Positions 23,298 through 35,861 of a DNA stretch of 64,000 nt are shown in pieces. The position numbers were made by a program, and so were the translations under genes. The notes below the pieces were generated by a model that did not search any database, was not told the DNA's origin, and saw nothing but the letters and a program-made list of their open reading frames with translations. Position 1 is the first letter of the stretch, and each line of letters starts with the position of its first letter. Source of the DNA: Epiperipatus broadwayi (lineage: Eukaryota; Onychophora; Udeonychophora; Euonychophora; Peripatidae); the NCBI GenBank assembly GCA_028023455.1, contig JAQFVV010000157.1, positions 2,356,001-2,420,000 of the forward strand, given 5' to 3'.

Positions 23298-24582
23298 GAG
23301 TATGCATTAGATAGGGATTTTATGCACAAGCCTTCTGGCATTCATTGATTACTCTGGTTGGCACAGGGTGGCAATACTGTATGGAGAGTTTTGCTTTGTT
23401 TATAAACAATTATGTGATAGTATAAGATAGTGATCATGTGATGCTTAATGATTTTACTCCAATTTTTGTGTGTGGCATAGTCAACAAATCCTCAGAAAAT
23501 CAGTTATTTCTAACTGTAAAATCTAAAGGTAAAAGCAATGATATGCATTGCTAAAGGCAGGAGTGTTTGTGTGAGCTTTGATCCCTGGGTCCCCAAGACA
23601 ATCAGTTTCTCTCATCTGTGATCAATGCCTCAACCATAGTATAGACTCTGCTATATAGTCGCTCTCCTATTGTCTGCCAGAAGTATGGAAAGAAAACATG
23701 AAAGCTCTTGCTGAAGACCTAATAGCCAGCTATGAGGAGAACCATAAAAGGAAACAAGCTAACTGCCAAAAAGATAACATCATCTCTTCATTAAGAAAAC
23801 CTAAGTATCTACACATTCTTAAGAGAAAATGGATTCTATAAATAAAGGACAATTAATGATGATTTAAATGTTGATAACTATTGTATGGTTATTTATATTT
23901 TCTTTTTATAGTATTGTAATATTTAATTGATTATATGTGCACAGGAATAAAAAACATTTATTTAAATGTTGCTGGGTCTATCTTCTCTTTTTAACAGCAT
24001 CACTATGATTATAAGATTATAATTATTCCTATGTACTCATTAGTAATGTGCTGGGTCACCTATTGAAGATGTTGAAGCTAGCCTGGGTAAATATCAAGCA
24101 CTGGGTTTGTTTTTCTGTTGTCAAGGCATGCTGGCTATATAAATGTTATATGGCCAGATGACACCTGAGACTCATCTGAAAACAAATAAAATGCCTTGGA
24201 TGATGGGTGTTGTCCCAACAGTATGGAGAGGTATTATGGTCAGGGCTGTGTATTTACATAACCTCAATCTGAATGTAGGTGTCATTGATGATTAATCTCT
24301 CAATATTTTACCCCTCTGCTTGAATGTGCTGTCACTGGGATAAGGAGGCAGCAAATAAATATGAACAGAAATCATAATAATAAAGTTTGTAGTTGTTAAA
24401 TAATACATAATGCTAAATGTTGAAATGTTAACAGATAAAGATACATAGTCAGTTAGCAAATATAAACAGGTAATTTAATAAATCTAATCATAATAATCTA
24501 CAGTAAGATAATATCATAAATAATAATTATAGTTAATGAATAAGCATCTTTATTTTTTGTTTATAAAACCTCCAGGACCACT

Positions 24583-24586
<4 letters not shown>

Positions 24587-24629
<43 letters not shown>
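24587..24629. repeat. (AT)n microsatellite between two LTR elements
   Basis: About 43 bp of AT dinucleotides joins the end of the older 3' LTR to the start of the younger element. Confidence 0.9.
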
Positions 24630-24634
<5 letters not shown>

Positions 24635-24664
24635 CGATATATAAATATGTCATATACATTAATT

Positions 24665-26764
24665 TATAACGATATATAAATATGTCATTACATTAATTTA
24701 AAATAAAAACTTAAAAGTTCGCAAATAAAAGTAAAAAACTAAATGCTAAAATTAAAATGTTTGTTAAACATATATACATTCGCACAGATGCCAAACTTTA
24801 AAAATATTTTTTTTAAAAAAAAAACAACAAATAAATAAGTATTTGAACGTACTTTCTATAAGAAAAAGTACAAGATTTAAAAATAAAAACAGGTATTAAT
24901 TAATTCTTGTAATCTGTAAATGGAAATGATTGTTTATAAATTGTTTGAAAAGCAAGCTAGCCTTGGGCTCTTGTATAATTAAAATGATCTGATGAAAGAT
25001 AGATAAGAAAATAAAGGGAAATTAGCTTGACCAATGGAAGCACTAAGCCTTGGCTCGGACCCTAACGAAAGTGATGGATTAGTGATGTTTTGTTGATTGA
25101 ATCCATGTGGATAATATAAAAAGGGAAATACAGTTTTTTCGGACAGTTCCAGTGTTTTGTGTTTGAGAGATGTGGTAGGACGCACATACCATACTCTCTA
25201 TAAAAAAAAACATGAAAAGACTGTGATACCTTGAACCAGCTATTGCCATCTCCAGAACATTATCTTCCAATGGAGGCATCACGGGAATTAAAAGCAGAAA
25301 CCTGGACTCTTCTACAGTGAGCTATGAACTTTACAAATTAACAACAACAAAAAAAAAGTAATTAAGAACTTTCGTCAATGTTTTTTTTAAAGATTTAGCT
25401 AATTTAAATTTTAAAATGAACTCTTATTTGATTTTCAAATTAATAATTGATTGTTTAAATTTATATAGTTAAGTTTTGCTAAAATCATTTCCATTTTATT
25501 ATTATTATTTGTAGAAATATTTATTGTAGAAATTATTAAATGCATTACATTTAAGTTGGATATAGATGTTGCAGAGATTCGTTAGCGGTTGATTATGTTG
25601 TGGTTTTCACAGTCGATTAGAATATATAGGTCAACGATGCCACTGCAGTGTCTTATGACAAACACCAAAGGGTCTCCTGTATTCCCTCAGCAATTGACTT
25701 TATCAATTGACTTTGTATTTTGATCGGTTGTGTTTGATTTGGGATGTTTTTGACCGTGGAATCTGTGCAGCCGATCTATACTCGACATTATAAAACAAAT
25801 TGTATAAAAATAATCTGTGCGAACGTATTTAAATGTTAAATTTAAGTCGGGCATGAATGGCTATATAGTTTGGTAAAGTTATATTAAGGGAGGGTAATCT
25901 TAGGTTATTCATTTCGTAGTTAAATTGGTTCAATGGATTGGATATATTTGTGTAATTGTAGATGTAGTATGAGATCCGCTATGGGCAGGATTATATATAT
26001 ATATGCCACACACCTTCTGTTTGCCTATGGATGGGTTTGTAAGATGGCAAAGGACCACAGTCCATTCCTATGGAGTTTTATGTTTATTGTTCTACTCGCC
26101 AACAGATGTGACATTCCTGTTGATGGAGAGACAATGTCTTCTCGAATTCTACTTGCTGTTCAGATGTACATTCCTGACAGTATAGTATTTTGTGTTGTCG
26201 TATTTTCATGCTACATTGAATACATAAATGTATCAGATGAATTGGCACCAGTTTGATTGCGAAATTTGTTGCCTAAGGTTAAATCAGGGAAGAATATTTT
26301 CTTTTCAAATGCAGATCTATGTAGTCTATTCATACTCGACTCCCTAAATAAATATTAAACTCATGGTTGTAATTTACTTAAATGTAAAACTAAAGATTAA
26401 TAGAAAAATCTAAAATGTTGAATTTATTCCTCAAAATTTAAATGTTATTTTATATGTGCGTAAATAAATATTTTTATGTGTTAATTTCTGGCAGTGGCTT
26501 TTATTTATTTATATCTAAGATATAAAGTAAGATATAGATTTTTATCTCTGCGTCTCCACTGAGCTAGTGACTTGGGCTAATGATCTGAATATTTAAATAA
26601 AGTGGAATCTTAACAGCACGTATCTGCCTACTCTATAAATTTTTCTAGGTTTAAATGCCTAGATGGCGCCCTGTAGAGCAGATATTGTAGTTTGCGGTTA
26701 GATTCGATCTTCACTTTCATTTCGATCGTTAGATTTGATCTCCACTTTCATTTCGATCGTTATA
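24665..26764 (+). repeat. LTR1 (5') of the non-autonomous element
   Basis: Starts TATAACGATATATAAATATG (LTR2 has TGTAACGATATATAAATATG) and ends ...TTTCGATCGTTATA. The terminal TGTAACGAT and ATCGTTATA form a short inverted repeat. Its 3' end has a 32-34-bp tandem duplication (GATCTTCACTTTCATTTCGATCGTTAGATTT, in part) that LTR2 lacks; this explains the length difference. A 107-codon ORF at 25933-26256 is broken in LTR2 by a 2-bp change in an AT run, so it is not a conserved gene. Confidence 0.85.
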
Positions 26765-26766
26765 AT

Positions 26767-26784
26767 TGGCGCCCAATGTGGGGC
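26767..26784 (+). promoter_or_regulatory. primer binding site, tRNA-Lys type
   Basis: TGGCGCCCAATGTGGGGC begins 2 bp after LTR1 and is complementary to the 3' end of a lysine tRNA (the tRNA-Lys-1,2 type PBS differs at one base). This is where minus-strand DNA synthesis would begin, and it fixes the plus orientation of the element. Confidence 0.85.
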
Positions 26785-27465
26785 CTTACCTCAGAGATTG
26801 ACCCTGAGAAGAGAAATTGATGATGATGAAATTTTCTATCTTTAATAAATCACGAGTGCCCTGAGAATTTTAAAAGTGAATCATGCAAATAACATTTGTT
26901 GTTTTTTCTGAAATAAGTACATTTTTGTACTAACGTAAAGTTATAGCCAGATGTTTAATAAACCACTAGTACTTTTGAAAATAAATCATGCCCGTAATAT
27001 TTTTTCTGAAATTCGTATAAATATATTTGTAGTATTGATGTGGAGTTGCAGTTTGAAGTTTTGTTTAAAAAGTGCTGCCAGTAAGAAAAATTGCGCATAT
27101 GTAGAGATAAATTCGAGAAATAAAAACTAATAAATAAAACATAATAATAATTCTAAATCATATTTTTTTTTAAAAAAAAGTCTTGTTAAATTAAAATCTA
27201 ATCGTTCAACTTGCCTAAGTAATAGGTAAAGGTAGGAGAAATGAAACTTGGAAGGGAGGGGGCAGAAATTTAGCTGGTAATAGGGAATCAACAGTCAACA
27301 TTTTTTAGTCATTATATTTGTGTGTAATTACTGTTTTGTCTTTTAAAAAAAAAGTTTTGTCCTTTTGAAATTTTTATATATAATCAATTTGTGTAACGAA
27401 ATTACTAACACTAAGTAAAGTCTTTTTTTTTAATGTTTTTTGTTTTTTGAGGAAGTTTATTGATA
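26785..27465 (+). other. non-coding interior of the second LTR element
   Basis: About 680 bp with no ORF of note on either strand. A purine-rich stretch AAGGGAGGGGGCAG lies at about 27252-27265, 200 bp before the repeated part of LTR2. If this is the true polypurine tract, LTR2 really starts near 27266 and LTR1 has lost its first ~200 bp in the AT run. Otherwise the weak GAGGAAG at about 27449 is the nearest candidate. Confidence 0.6.
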
Positions 27466-29531
27466 TGTAACGATATATAAATATGTCGTTACATTAATTT
27501 AAAATAAAAACTTAAAAGTTCGCAAATAAAAGTAAAAAACTAAATGCTAAAATTAAAATGTTTGTTAAACGTATATACATTAGCACAGATGCCAAACTTT
27601 AAAAATATTTTTTAAAAAAAAAAAACCAAATAAATAAGTATTTGAACGTACTTTTTATAAGAAAAAGTAAAAAGATTTAAAAATAAAAACAGGTATTAAT
27701 TAATTCTTGTAATCTGTAAATGGAAATGATAGTTTATAAATTGTTTGAAAAGCAAGCTAGCCTTGGGCTCTTGTATAATTAAAATGATCTGATGAAAGAT
27801 AGATAAGAAAATAAAGGGAAATTAGCTTGACCAATGGAAGCACTAAGCCTTGGCTCGGACTCTAATGAAAGTGATGGATTAGTGACGTTTTGTTGATTGA
27901 ATCTGTGTGGATAATATAAAAAGGGAAATACAGTTTTTTCGGACAGTTCCAGTGTTTTGTGTTTGAGAGATGTGGTAGGACGCACATACCACACTCTCTA
28001 TATAAAAAAAACATGAAAAGACTGTGATACCTTGAACCAGCTATTGCCATCTCCAGAACATTATCTTCCAATGGAGGCATCGCAGGAATTAAAAGCAGAA
28101 ACCTGGACTCTTCTACCGTGAGCTATGAACTTTACAAATTAACAACAACAAAAAAAAGTAATTAAGAACTTTCGTCAATGTTTTTTTAAAAGATTCAGCT
28201 AATTTAAATTTTAAAATGAACTCTTATTTGATTTTCAAATTAATAATTGATTGTTTAAATTTATATAGTTAAGTTTTGCTAAAATCATTTCCATTTTATT
28301 ATTATTATTTGTAATAATATATATTGTAGAAATTATTAAATGCATTACATTTAAGTTGGGTATAGACGTTGCAGAGATTCATTAGCGGTTGATTATGTTG
28401 TGGTTTTCACAGTCGATTAGAATATATAGGTCAACGATGCCACTGCAGTGTCTTATGATGAACACCAAAGGGTCTCCTGTTTTCCCTCAGCAATTGACGT
28501 TATTGATTGACTTTGTATTTTGATGGGTTGTGTTTGATTTGGGATGTTTTTGACTGTGGAATCTGTGCAGCTGATCTATACTCGACATTATAAAACAAAT
28601 TGTATAAAAATAATCTGTGTGAACGTATTTAAATGTTAAATTTAAGTCGGGCATGAATGGCTATATAGTTTGGTAAAGTTATATTAAGGGAAGGTAATCT
28701 TAGGTTATTCATTTCGTAGTTAAATTGGTTCAATGGATTGGATATATTTGTGTAATTGTAGATGTAGTATGAGATCTGCTATGGGCAGGATTATATATAT
28801 ACGCCACACAACTTCTGTTTGCCTATGGATGGGTTTGTAAGATGGCAAAGGACCGTAGTCCATTCCTATGGAGTTTTATGTTTATTGTTCTACTCGCCAA
28901 CAGATGTCACATTCCTGTTGGTGGAGAGACAATGTCTTCTTGAATTCTACTTGCTGTTCAGATGTACATTCCTGACAGTATAGTATTTTGTGTTGTCGTA
29001 TTTTCATGCTACATTGAATATATAAATGTATCAGATGGATTGGTGCCGGTTTGATTGCGAAATTTGTTGCCTAAGGTTAAATCAGGGAAGAATATTTACT
29101 TTTCAAATGCAGATGTATGTAGTCTATTCATACTCAACTCACTAAATAAATATTAAACTCATGGTTGTAATTTACTTAAATGTAAAACTAAAGATTAATA
29201 GAAAAATCTAAAATGTTGAATTTATTCCTCAAAATTTAAATGTTATTTTATATGTGCGTAAATAAATATTTTTATGTGTTAATTTCTGGCAGTGGCTTTT
29301 ATTTATTTATATCTAAGATATAAAGTAAGATATAGATTTTTATCTCTGCGTCTCCACTGAGCTAGTGACTTGGGCTAACGATCTGAATATTTAAATAAAG
29401 TGGAATCTTAACAGCGCGTATCTGCCTACTCTATAAATTTTTCTAGGTTTAAATGCCTAGATGGCACCCTGTAGAGCAGATATCGTAGTTTGTGGTTAGA
29501 TTCGATCTTCACTTTCATTTCGATCGTTATA
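27466..29531 (+). repeat. LTR2 (3') of the non-autonomous element
   Basis: Collinear with LTR1 over its full length, from TGTAACGATATATAAATATG to ATCGTTATA. It runs into an AT tract at 29531-29542. It carries one copy of the 3'-end motif that LTR1 has in duplicate. Confidence 0.85.
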
Positions 29532-29542
29532 ATATATATATA

Positions 29543-31536
29543 TTCATGGATAAATAATGAACTCATAATTTTATTTTCAGGAGCTTCCATGTAGTAAAAA
29601 TATAATAGCTAAATAGCTGATGTTTCAGTACAATAACAAGTAATTTCCTCAGAACTTCTTCTTTTTCAAATCATAAGAGATCTGTGGTGAAATTTATAAT
29701 CATTATTTTTTTCCTTTGTTATTTTCTTCTTTTACTCAAGTTTATTTTTGAGAAGTTTTAAAAAATATTTTATCATCCAGTAGCTTTTTCCAAATATTGT
29801 CAATTTTCTTCAATTCACATTTTTCATTTGTGCTCTTGGGCCTTTTAAAAATCTCTAGTTTCTTTTAGGAATCTGATCATATTGTTCAATTTTTTCCAGA
29901 ATGTGTTTTTTTTTTTAATTAATCATGGTTAATTATTTTCATGTCTGAATAAATGGTAAATGAATTAGATTTTTTCTAACTATCAAAGTATATTCTTCTT
30001 TTTGAATATTTATTTTATGATTGGTCTCCCAATGTATGAAAGTGAACAAGCTCCGAATGGAATTTATATACACTATGATGTGTATATTATAAAGAAAAGA
30101 TCATACTATCTTCTCTATTTACCTCATTTTCTTGTGTAAAAGTTTGCCTGAACATATATTATATTAAATATTTCATTCTGTGAACTTGACAATATTTAAA
30201 TTGAGAGAAATCTCATATATATTGATTATTAATATAAAGTAATTAAAAATAGCTTTATTTTGCTTTCTTCACCATTATTCATTTACAGGTCAGGTTATTG
30301 TCATTTTATATAATTTGGAATACATCAGCAACAGTTAGATAAATCTCTGGGGGGAAATAAATCTATGATAACATTCAGCATTAATTCATTTTTTTTTTTA
30401 AATTCATACTAGGCCTGGACTTTGTTAACTTTCCTTATTCTAAAATGTTACATAATAGGGCAGAGACAAGCACACATTTGGCAGTGAACTAGCAATTTAT
30501 ATTAAGGAAATATGTACCATTAGTTTGTTTATCATTTTATAATTTGGTGATACTGAAAGTATTATTATCCAACACCTGAAAGTAGAGTTTGCTGAATATA
30601 ATTTCACCGCATTAGGTTGCAGTTAAATGTCCATTGTTCTGCTCTGTCTCCTATTTCAATAACAGATCCTACTCTATTTGCTTGCTTTCAATTTGCTAAA
30701 TAAACATGTTCTGTCTAAAATTATTTATCTAAATCCCTTTTATGGTTTCATCATCACTGTTTTTTAAAAAACATGTTTTTGAAGATATGTCATACCCAAT
30801 TTTGAATTTTATACTTCCAAAATACTTTATCTCGTGATTAATCAATCCTTTAATTATGTATTTTTCTTGTTGTTTTAAAAAACACAATTTTCCTTTTCCA
30901 AAAGATAAATTGAATTTGTTTTTCAAACACAAATCATATTTAATATAAAATATTAACTTAATAATCTTCTATTTAAAATTAACTTTACTAATTCTGATTA
31001 TAATGTACATACTTTTCAAACTCTTTTTTTTATTTTATTTAATTCAGTTAGACTATCTTTTAATATAACCAATTGGCATTTGAAATTTAATTTTATTACT
31101 TTCCAATGAGAACTAAAATAGCTGCAAGTCCCCAAATACACTTATTCAGTATTTTACATTGACTCATTTTCTACTACATGAGAGTGCATTGACACATTCC
31201 TGTGCTACCAAACCTGAAATTCAATACTCATTTTCTCTAACTCCAGCCTGCAGTCTTATTATTTGCCTTGCTTTTGATTTGTAGCTACATTAATAAGAGC
31301 TACAATATATACAACAGGGCCTAGCGATAACTGGGTGAAGTCTATATAAATCTATAATTTTACTATTGGAACTGGCTTCATGTTTAAAAATGACAGGTGA
31401 TTTTCCCCCTGGTTTTTACTTCATTAGAGTGGATAGATCCTGGTTTAAACATTAATTAATAAGATGTTTAATAAATGTTTTTAAGAATGATACTTTGAAT
31501 ATAACCTGTGTAATTCTACATTTTTTTCAAAGTTGT
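29543..31536. other. intergenic, no gene seen
   Basis: A+T-rich; plus strand T-rich. A minus-strand ORF of 67 codons at 30729 has no recognisable product. No RNA gene or repeat family recognised. Confidence 0.5.
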
Positions 31537-31839
31537 TAGAAGTTTTTATACAATTAAGTCAAATATTTTTTTACTTTTGGGAAATATATATATTCTACCA
31601 TGTGTGCATGTGTGATGCAACTGTTCCCAAAAGCTATAAAGTGTTAATATAAAATAGATAACTAAAAACAAACAAGCATATTTGCATATCATTAAACATA
31701 GTAGTAAGCTATGATTATGAAGGCAAGATCCTTTGAAAGTGCTCAGCTCATTTGTTTTTAGTTATCTATTTTATATTAACACTTTATAGCTTTTGGGAAC
31801 AGTTGCATCGCACACACAGATGTGCTAGAAGTTTTTATA
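31537..31839. mobile_element. fold-back element with 14-bp TSD
   Basis: Target-site duplication TAGAAGTTTTTATA at 31537-31550 and 31826-31839. Inside, arms at about 31597-31672 and 31743-31818 are near-perfect reverse complements (core GCAACTGTTCCCAAAAGC). About 70 bp separates the arms. As with the element at 22828, the TSD is long for a DNA transposon and typical of LINE-mediated insertion. No ORF, no poly(A), no hammerhead core found. Confidence 0.8.
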
Positions 31840-33100
31840 TAAAAAACCATTGTTAACCCATTAATTTCTTTGTACATACCAAGTTGATTCTCATGTTATT
31901 TTTTTAATGTTTTAAAAGAATTAAAAATAATTCTATAATTAATTTATCTTGATTTAAATTTGATTTTGAAACTAAAATGTTTTGGAATTGTGTTTATTAA
32001 AAACTTTTTCTTACATTAATTTGACTCTCTTTGAAAAATTCAGTCAATGGACTTTTTAAAATAAATAAATATTTGGCTTTAATAAATAATAAAAAAAATT
32101 AAAAAATATTTAATTATTACTATTTGATGTCAAAGATTGTAGTTTTTAAAATGCTTTTATTGGTGTTGAAAAATTGTTTTTTTTTTGTTTAACCTTTGAT
32201 CATTTTCAAGTTAGAATTAAATTTAAAGACTGGAATTTAATATATTTAAATCAATAGAATTGCTTGAAAAATGGTATTTAACTAACTTATACCAGCCTAA
32301 TCCATTTGAAATACATATCTTTTTAGTAAGTCATCTAATTTCATAGCTGAAACAGAAGGTGGGGAAATAATAAAAATATTTAATAATTTCATATATAGCA
32401 GCTAACAATTATTCTTAAAACTTTGATTTGTTTAAAATATCATTGAGAGGCCATTTATACATATTTTTTCTTTTAATTTAATAACATTTTAAAACCATTT
32501 TAAACTTTTAATGGATATCTCATATTTAGTATGTGTACATAATTATATATGTATTATAAATCAGAAACTAAGTTTTATATTTAAAATTGTTTGAGAGTTT
32601 TTATTTTTATTTTAAAACAATTGTTTTTTTAAAAAGGCTAAAGTAGAAATCTTGCATTATTTAAAATGATCATGAAAAATTAAAAAAAAAACAAGGATAA
32701 TTATTTAAAACAATGATAGTGAATTGTTTTTCTTTAGCATTTTTTAAACAACTGTTTTAAAATTAAAATAAAAACAATCAAACAATTTTAAATAAAAAAC
32801 AGTTACTGATTTATTATAAATACATAATTATGCATATATACATCATATATTAACTTACTGTAGAAGTGTTTAATGACTTATATATATATATGGAATATTG
32901 ATTTAAAGTAAAATTAGGTATATATGTATTCAGTGAAGTTCATTTACAATATATATCCATACATAAGAGGTATACATTTAACTTATAGCAGAAATATCAA
33001 GTCATATATATATATATATATATTAACTATAAGTGTCCAGTCAATTTAAAATACAATAAAATTTACATTTTTATTTATTGTGCCAATATGAAAAACTTAA
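31840..33100. other. intergenic, no gene seen
   Basis: Very A+T-rich; short (AT)n runs at about 32880 and 33003-33022. Nothing else recognised. Confidence 0.55.
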
Positions 33101-33373
33101 AAATAATAGAGATAAAAAAAATGTTTAATATTAAATGATTTTATTGACTGTGCACTAAAAAAACAATTATTTCTTCAACCACAATTGGAACATGGGGTTC
33201 AGAAATTAATTAAGTCAACTCAGATTGACTTAATTAATTTCTGAATCCCTCATGCTTTTATTTCAAGTTAGATCTAAAAACTTCAATTGTGGTTGAAGAA
33301 ACAATTATTTCATTTCTTTTTAGTATACAGTCAATAAAAGCATTTAATATAAAAATGTATTATCTATTATTTT
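33101..33373. repeat. 273-bp fold-back element
   Basis: Outer arms AATAATAGA and TCTATTATT pair, then ATTGACTGT with ACAGTCAAT, then AACAATTATTTCTTCAACC with its complement. The centre is a second hairpin (TCAGAAATTAATTAAGTCAA with its complement around CTCAG). The right arm has an extra ~35 bp between the two hairpin levels. No ORF or ribozyme core seen. Confidence 0.75.
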
Positions 33374-33766
33374 AAACTATTTGTTTTCTGTCAAAAAAAT
33401 TTCAAACATCTTTCTTCATCCTTTTCTTTACTGATTTATATTTTTGTAGTTTTCCATGATGATTCTTAAAATTTGTTAAAAATGTCACTTTACAATTATC
33501 TGATCACATTTTTTAAAGAACAACCAATCAAATATTTGTAGTCATCATGTATATAATGAATCTTTTTTTTCCTTCATCTTAATGATGTCTTTTCTTTTTA
33601 TTTATTCCATTCTTTTCAATATATTATTCATAGATAAACTTCAGATTACAATAATTTAGATAACTAATTGGAATAAAGTTTGAAATATAAAAACTTATAT
33701 TCAAACCAAGGAAAGTCATGGATATGTATATGAAATAATAGTTGAGAAAGATTGAAAAAATAATTT

Positions 33767-34898
<1,132 letters not shown>

Positions 34899-35000
34899 GT
34901 CAAGCGTTGTTAGCCGAGAGGTCATCGCAACCGCCTTACAAGCAAGTAGTTGGTTGCAGACGTTTGTGGCTTCGCGTCCCGGCCGATGCTATGACATATG
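34899..35000 (+). mobile_element. tRNA-derived SINE, complete short form
   Basis: Starts GTCAAGCGTTGTTAGCC. The A-box TAGCCGAGAGG is a perfect match to the pol III consensus; a B-box-like GGCTTCGCGTCC follows, then the family tail CCGGCCGATGCTATGACAT. It ends in an (AAT)n run. The copy is about 100 bp with almost no body beyond the tRNA-like part. Related copies: 10592, 57302 (reverse), 60710. Confidence 0.85.
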
Positions 35001-35212
35001 GAAATAATAATAATAATAAACAAAAGGACTAAAAATTATATAAAAATTAATTATTGATCGCAATTAATCTCCTTGCAACTATTATAATAAAATGAACATC
35101 TGAAAAATGAGTCAAAATTGATTTTAATTTTTAATTAAAGAATTAAAACATAATATATATATAATTAAATAGGTCATACATAGTGTAATACATGTATATG
35201 TGTGCGTTAGGT

Positions 35213-35284
35213 ATCTTGTTACAACAGTGACACATCCGTCTGCTTAGTCCTAAAAGCTAGGTTCGAATCCAGCTAGTCAAACTT
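35213..35284 (+). other. tRNA-like relic
   Basis: Contains a perfect B-box GGTTCGAATCC at about 35269 and a weak tRNA-like lead from TCTTGTTACAACAGTG. The T stem and acceptor do not pair well, so it is not a functional tRNA gene. It could be another SINE head or a tRNA pseudogene. Confidence 0.4.
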
Positions 35285-35861
35285 TGAAATTTTTTTTGTT
35301 AGATGTCCCAGTAACAATATAATTAAGCATCCAATATAAATTAGTAATTGAGGATCTAAATATTTTAATTCATTGGTAAAATAAAGATGATCAATTCCTT
35401 ACCACATGGCATTTGACAAGTCTGGTAGGTAATGCCTTCTCTTTCATTATTCATTTTCAATGGAATATTGATAATTCTTTGCTCTACAATTGTCTATTAA
35501 AAGCCTTAACTTATTTAATTATATATATATCATTGCATAATCTTTTTTAGAATTTGCTACTGATATTACTACATATTTACGTATATATACACACACACAT
35601 TGTGGTTATTGATAACTATTTTTATAATTATCATTGTTATAATTTATTAACAATATAAAATATTGAACAGAATATAAAAGTAGATTCATTTTTCATCTGC
35701 AACATGGATGGTCTTAATACTAGGAAGTGTTACATTAATAGAGGCAGTGCTTAAAGATTTATCATTTTAAGAGATATGTGTATATATGTGTATGTGTTGA
35801 ATTAAATATTTCCTTGGATTGTTATTAAAATAAAGAATAGAAATGACATAATATCCATATA
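35285..35861. other. intergenic, no gene seen
   Basis: A+T-rich; short AT and AC runs at about 35520 and 35585. No gene recognised. Confidence 0.5.

Larger units (their letters stand above)
22828..23453. mobile_element. hammerhead-bearing fold-back element with 14-bp TSD
   Basis: Left arm 22828 to about 23003 and right arm about 23230 to 23407 are reverse complements. They begin TATAAACAAAGCAAAACTC and pair almost fully. They flank a ~225-bp non-repeated middle, and a ~46-bp non-palindromic tail (23408-23453) follows the right arm. The element is flanked by TTACTCCAATTTTT at 22814-22827 and 23454-23467. The 5' LTR has this sequence once, at 12641-12654, giving a direct empty site. Each arm carries a hammerhead ribozyme motif, one per strand. 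No ORF. A 14-bp TSD is typical of LINE-type target-primed insertion rather than of a cut-and-paste transposon. Confidence 0.85.
12072..24586 (+). mobile_element. old LTR retrotransposon, gag-only, with nested insertions
   Basis: Two diverged direct repeats (12072-13809 and 16300-24586) flank a 2.49-kb interior. A PBS-like site follows the first and a polypurine tract abuts the second, the canonical order of an LTR retroelement. The second repeat is long only because a LINE (about 5.98 kb) and a fold-back element (about 0.63 kb) interrupt it; without them it is about 1.69 kb against 1.74 kb for the first. The interior encodes a decayed Gag and no visible protease, reverse transcriptase, RNase H or integrase. 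This is the organisation of terminal-repeat elements with only gag, or of a pol-deleted autonomous element. The LTR pair looks roughly 80 percent identical by eye, so the element is old. AT runs at both borders hide any target-site duplication. Confidence 0.8.
16300..24586 (+). repeat. 3' LTR, split by a LINE and a fold-back element
   Basis: The LTR is present as three segments, 16300-16530, 22508-22827 and 23454-24586, collinear with the 5' LTR. It ends near CACTACAAT, where the 5' LTR has CTATACAAATTTTG. An (AT)n run then leads into the next LTR element. The order of insertions cannot be read from nesting because both sit independently in the LTR. Confidence 0.75.
24630..29531 (+). mobile_element. 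non-autonomous LTR retrotransposon with 2.1-kb LTRs
   Basis: Two 2.07-2.10-kb direct repeats (24665-26764, 27466-29531) surround only about 0.7 kb. A clear tRNA-Lys-type PBS begins 2 bp after the first LTR. The interior has no gag or pol frame. Long LTRs with a short coding-free interior match the LARD/TRIM idea of elements that depend on proteins supplied in trans. The LTRs differ by a few percent, mostly transitions, plus small indels, so this insertion is much younger than the gag-only element to its left. A partial copy of the first ~35 bp precedes LTR1 (24630-24664). AT runs obscure the target-site duplication. Confidence 0.85.

Noticed and set aside
12072-24586. Segmental duplication of 12-13.8 kb and 16.3-24.6 kb
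   Set aside because: A polypurine tract directly before the second copy, a PBS-like site after the first and gag between them fit LTRs better.
24980-25010. CTGATGA in LTR1 and LTR2 considered as a hammerhead
   Set aside because: Followed by AAGATAGATAAG with no stem II, GAAA at the wrong spacing and no stem I pairing.
25933-26256. 107-codon ORF inside LTR1 that could be a regulatory gene
   Set aside because: LTR2 differs by a 2-bp change in the AT run that breaks the frame, and the product matches no family I know.
35213-35284. Functional tRNA gene
   Set aside because: Only the B-box is good; the stems do not pair.
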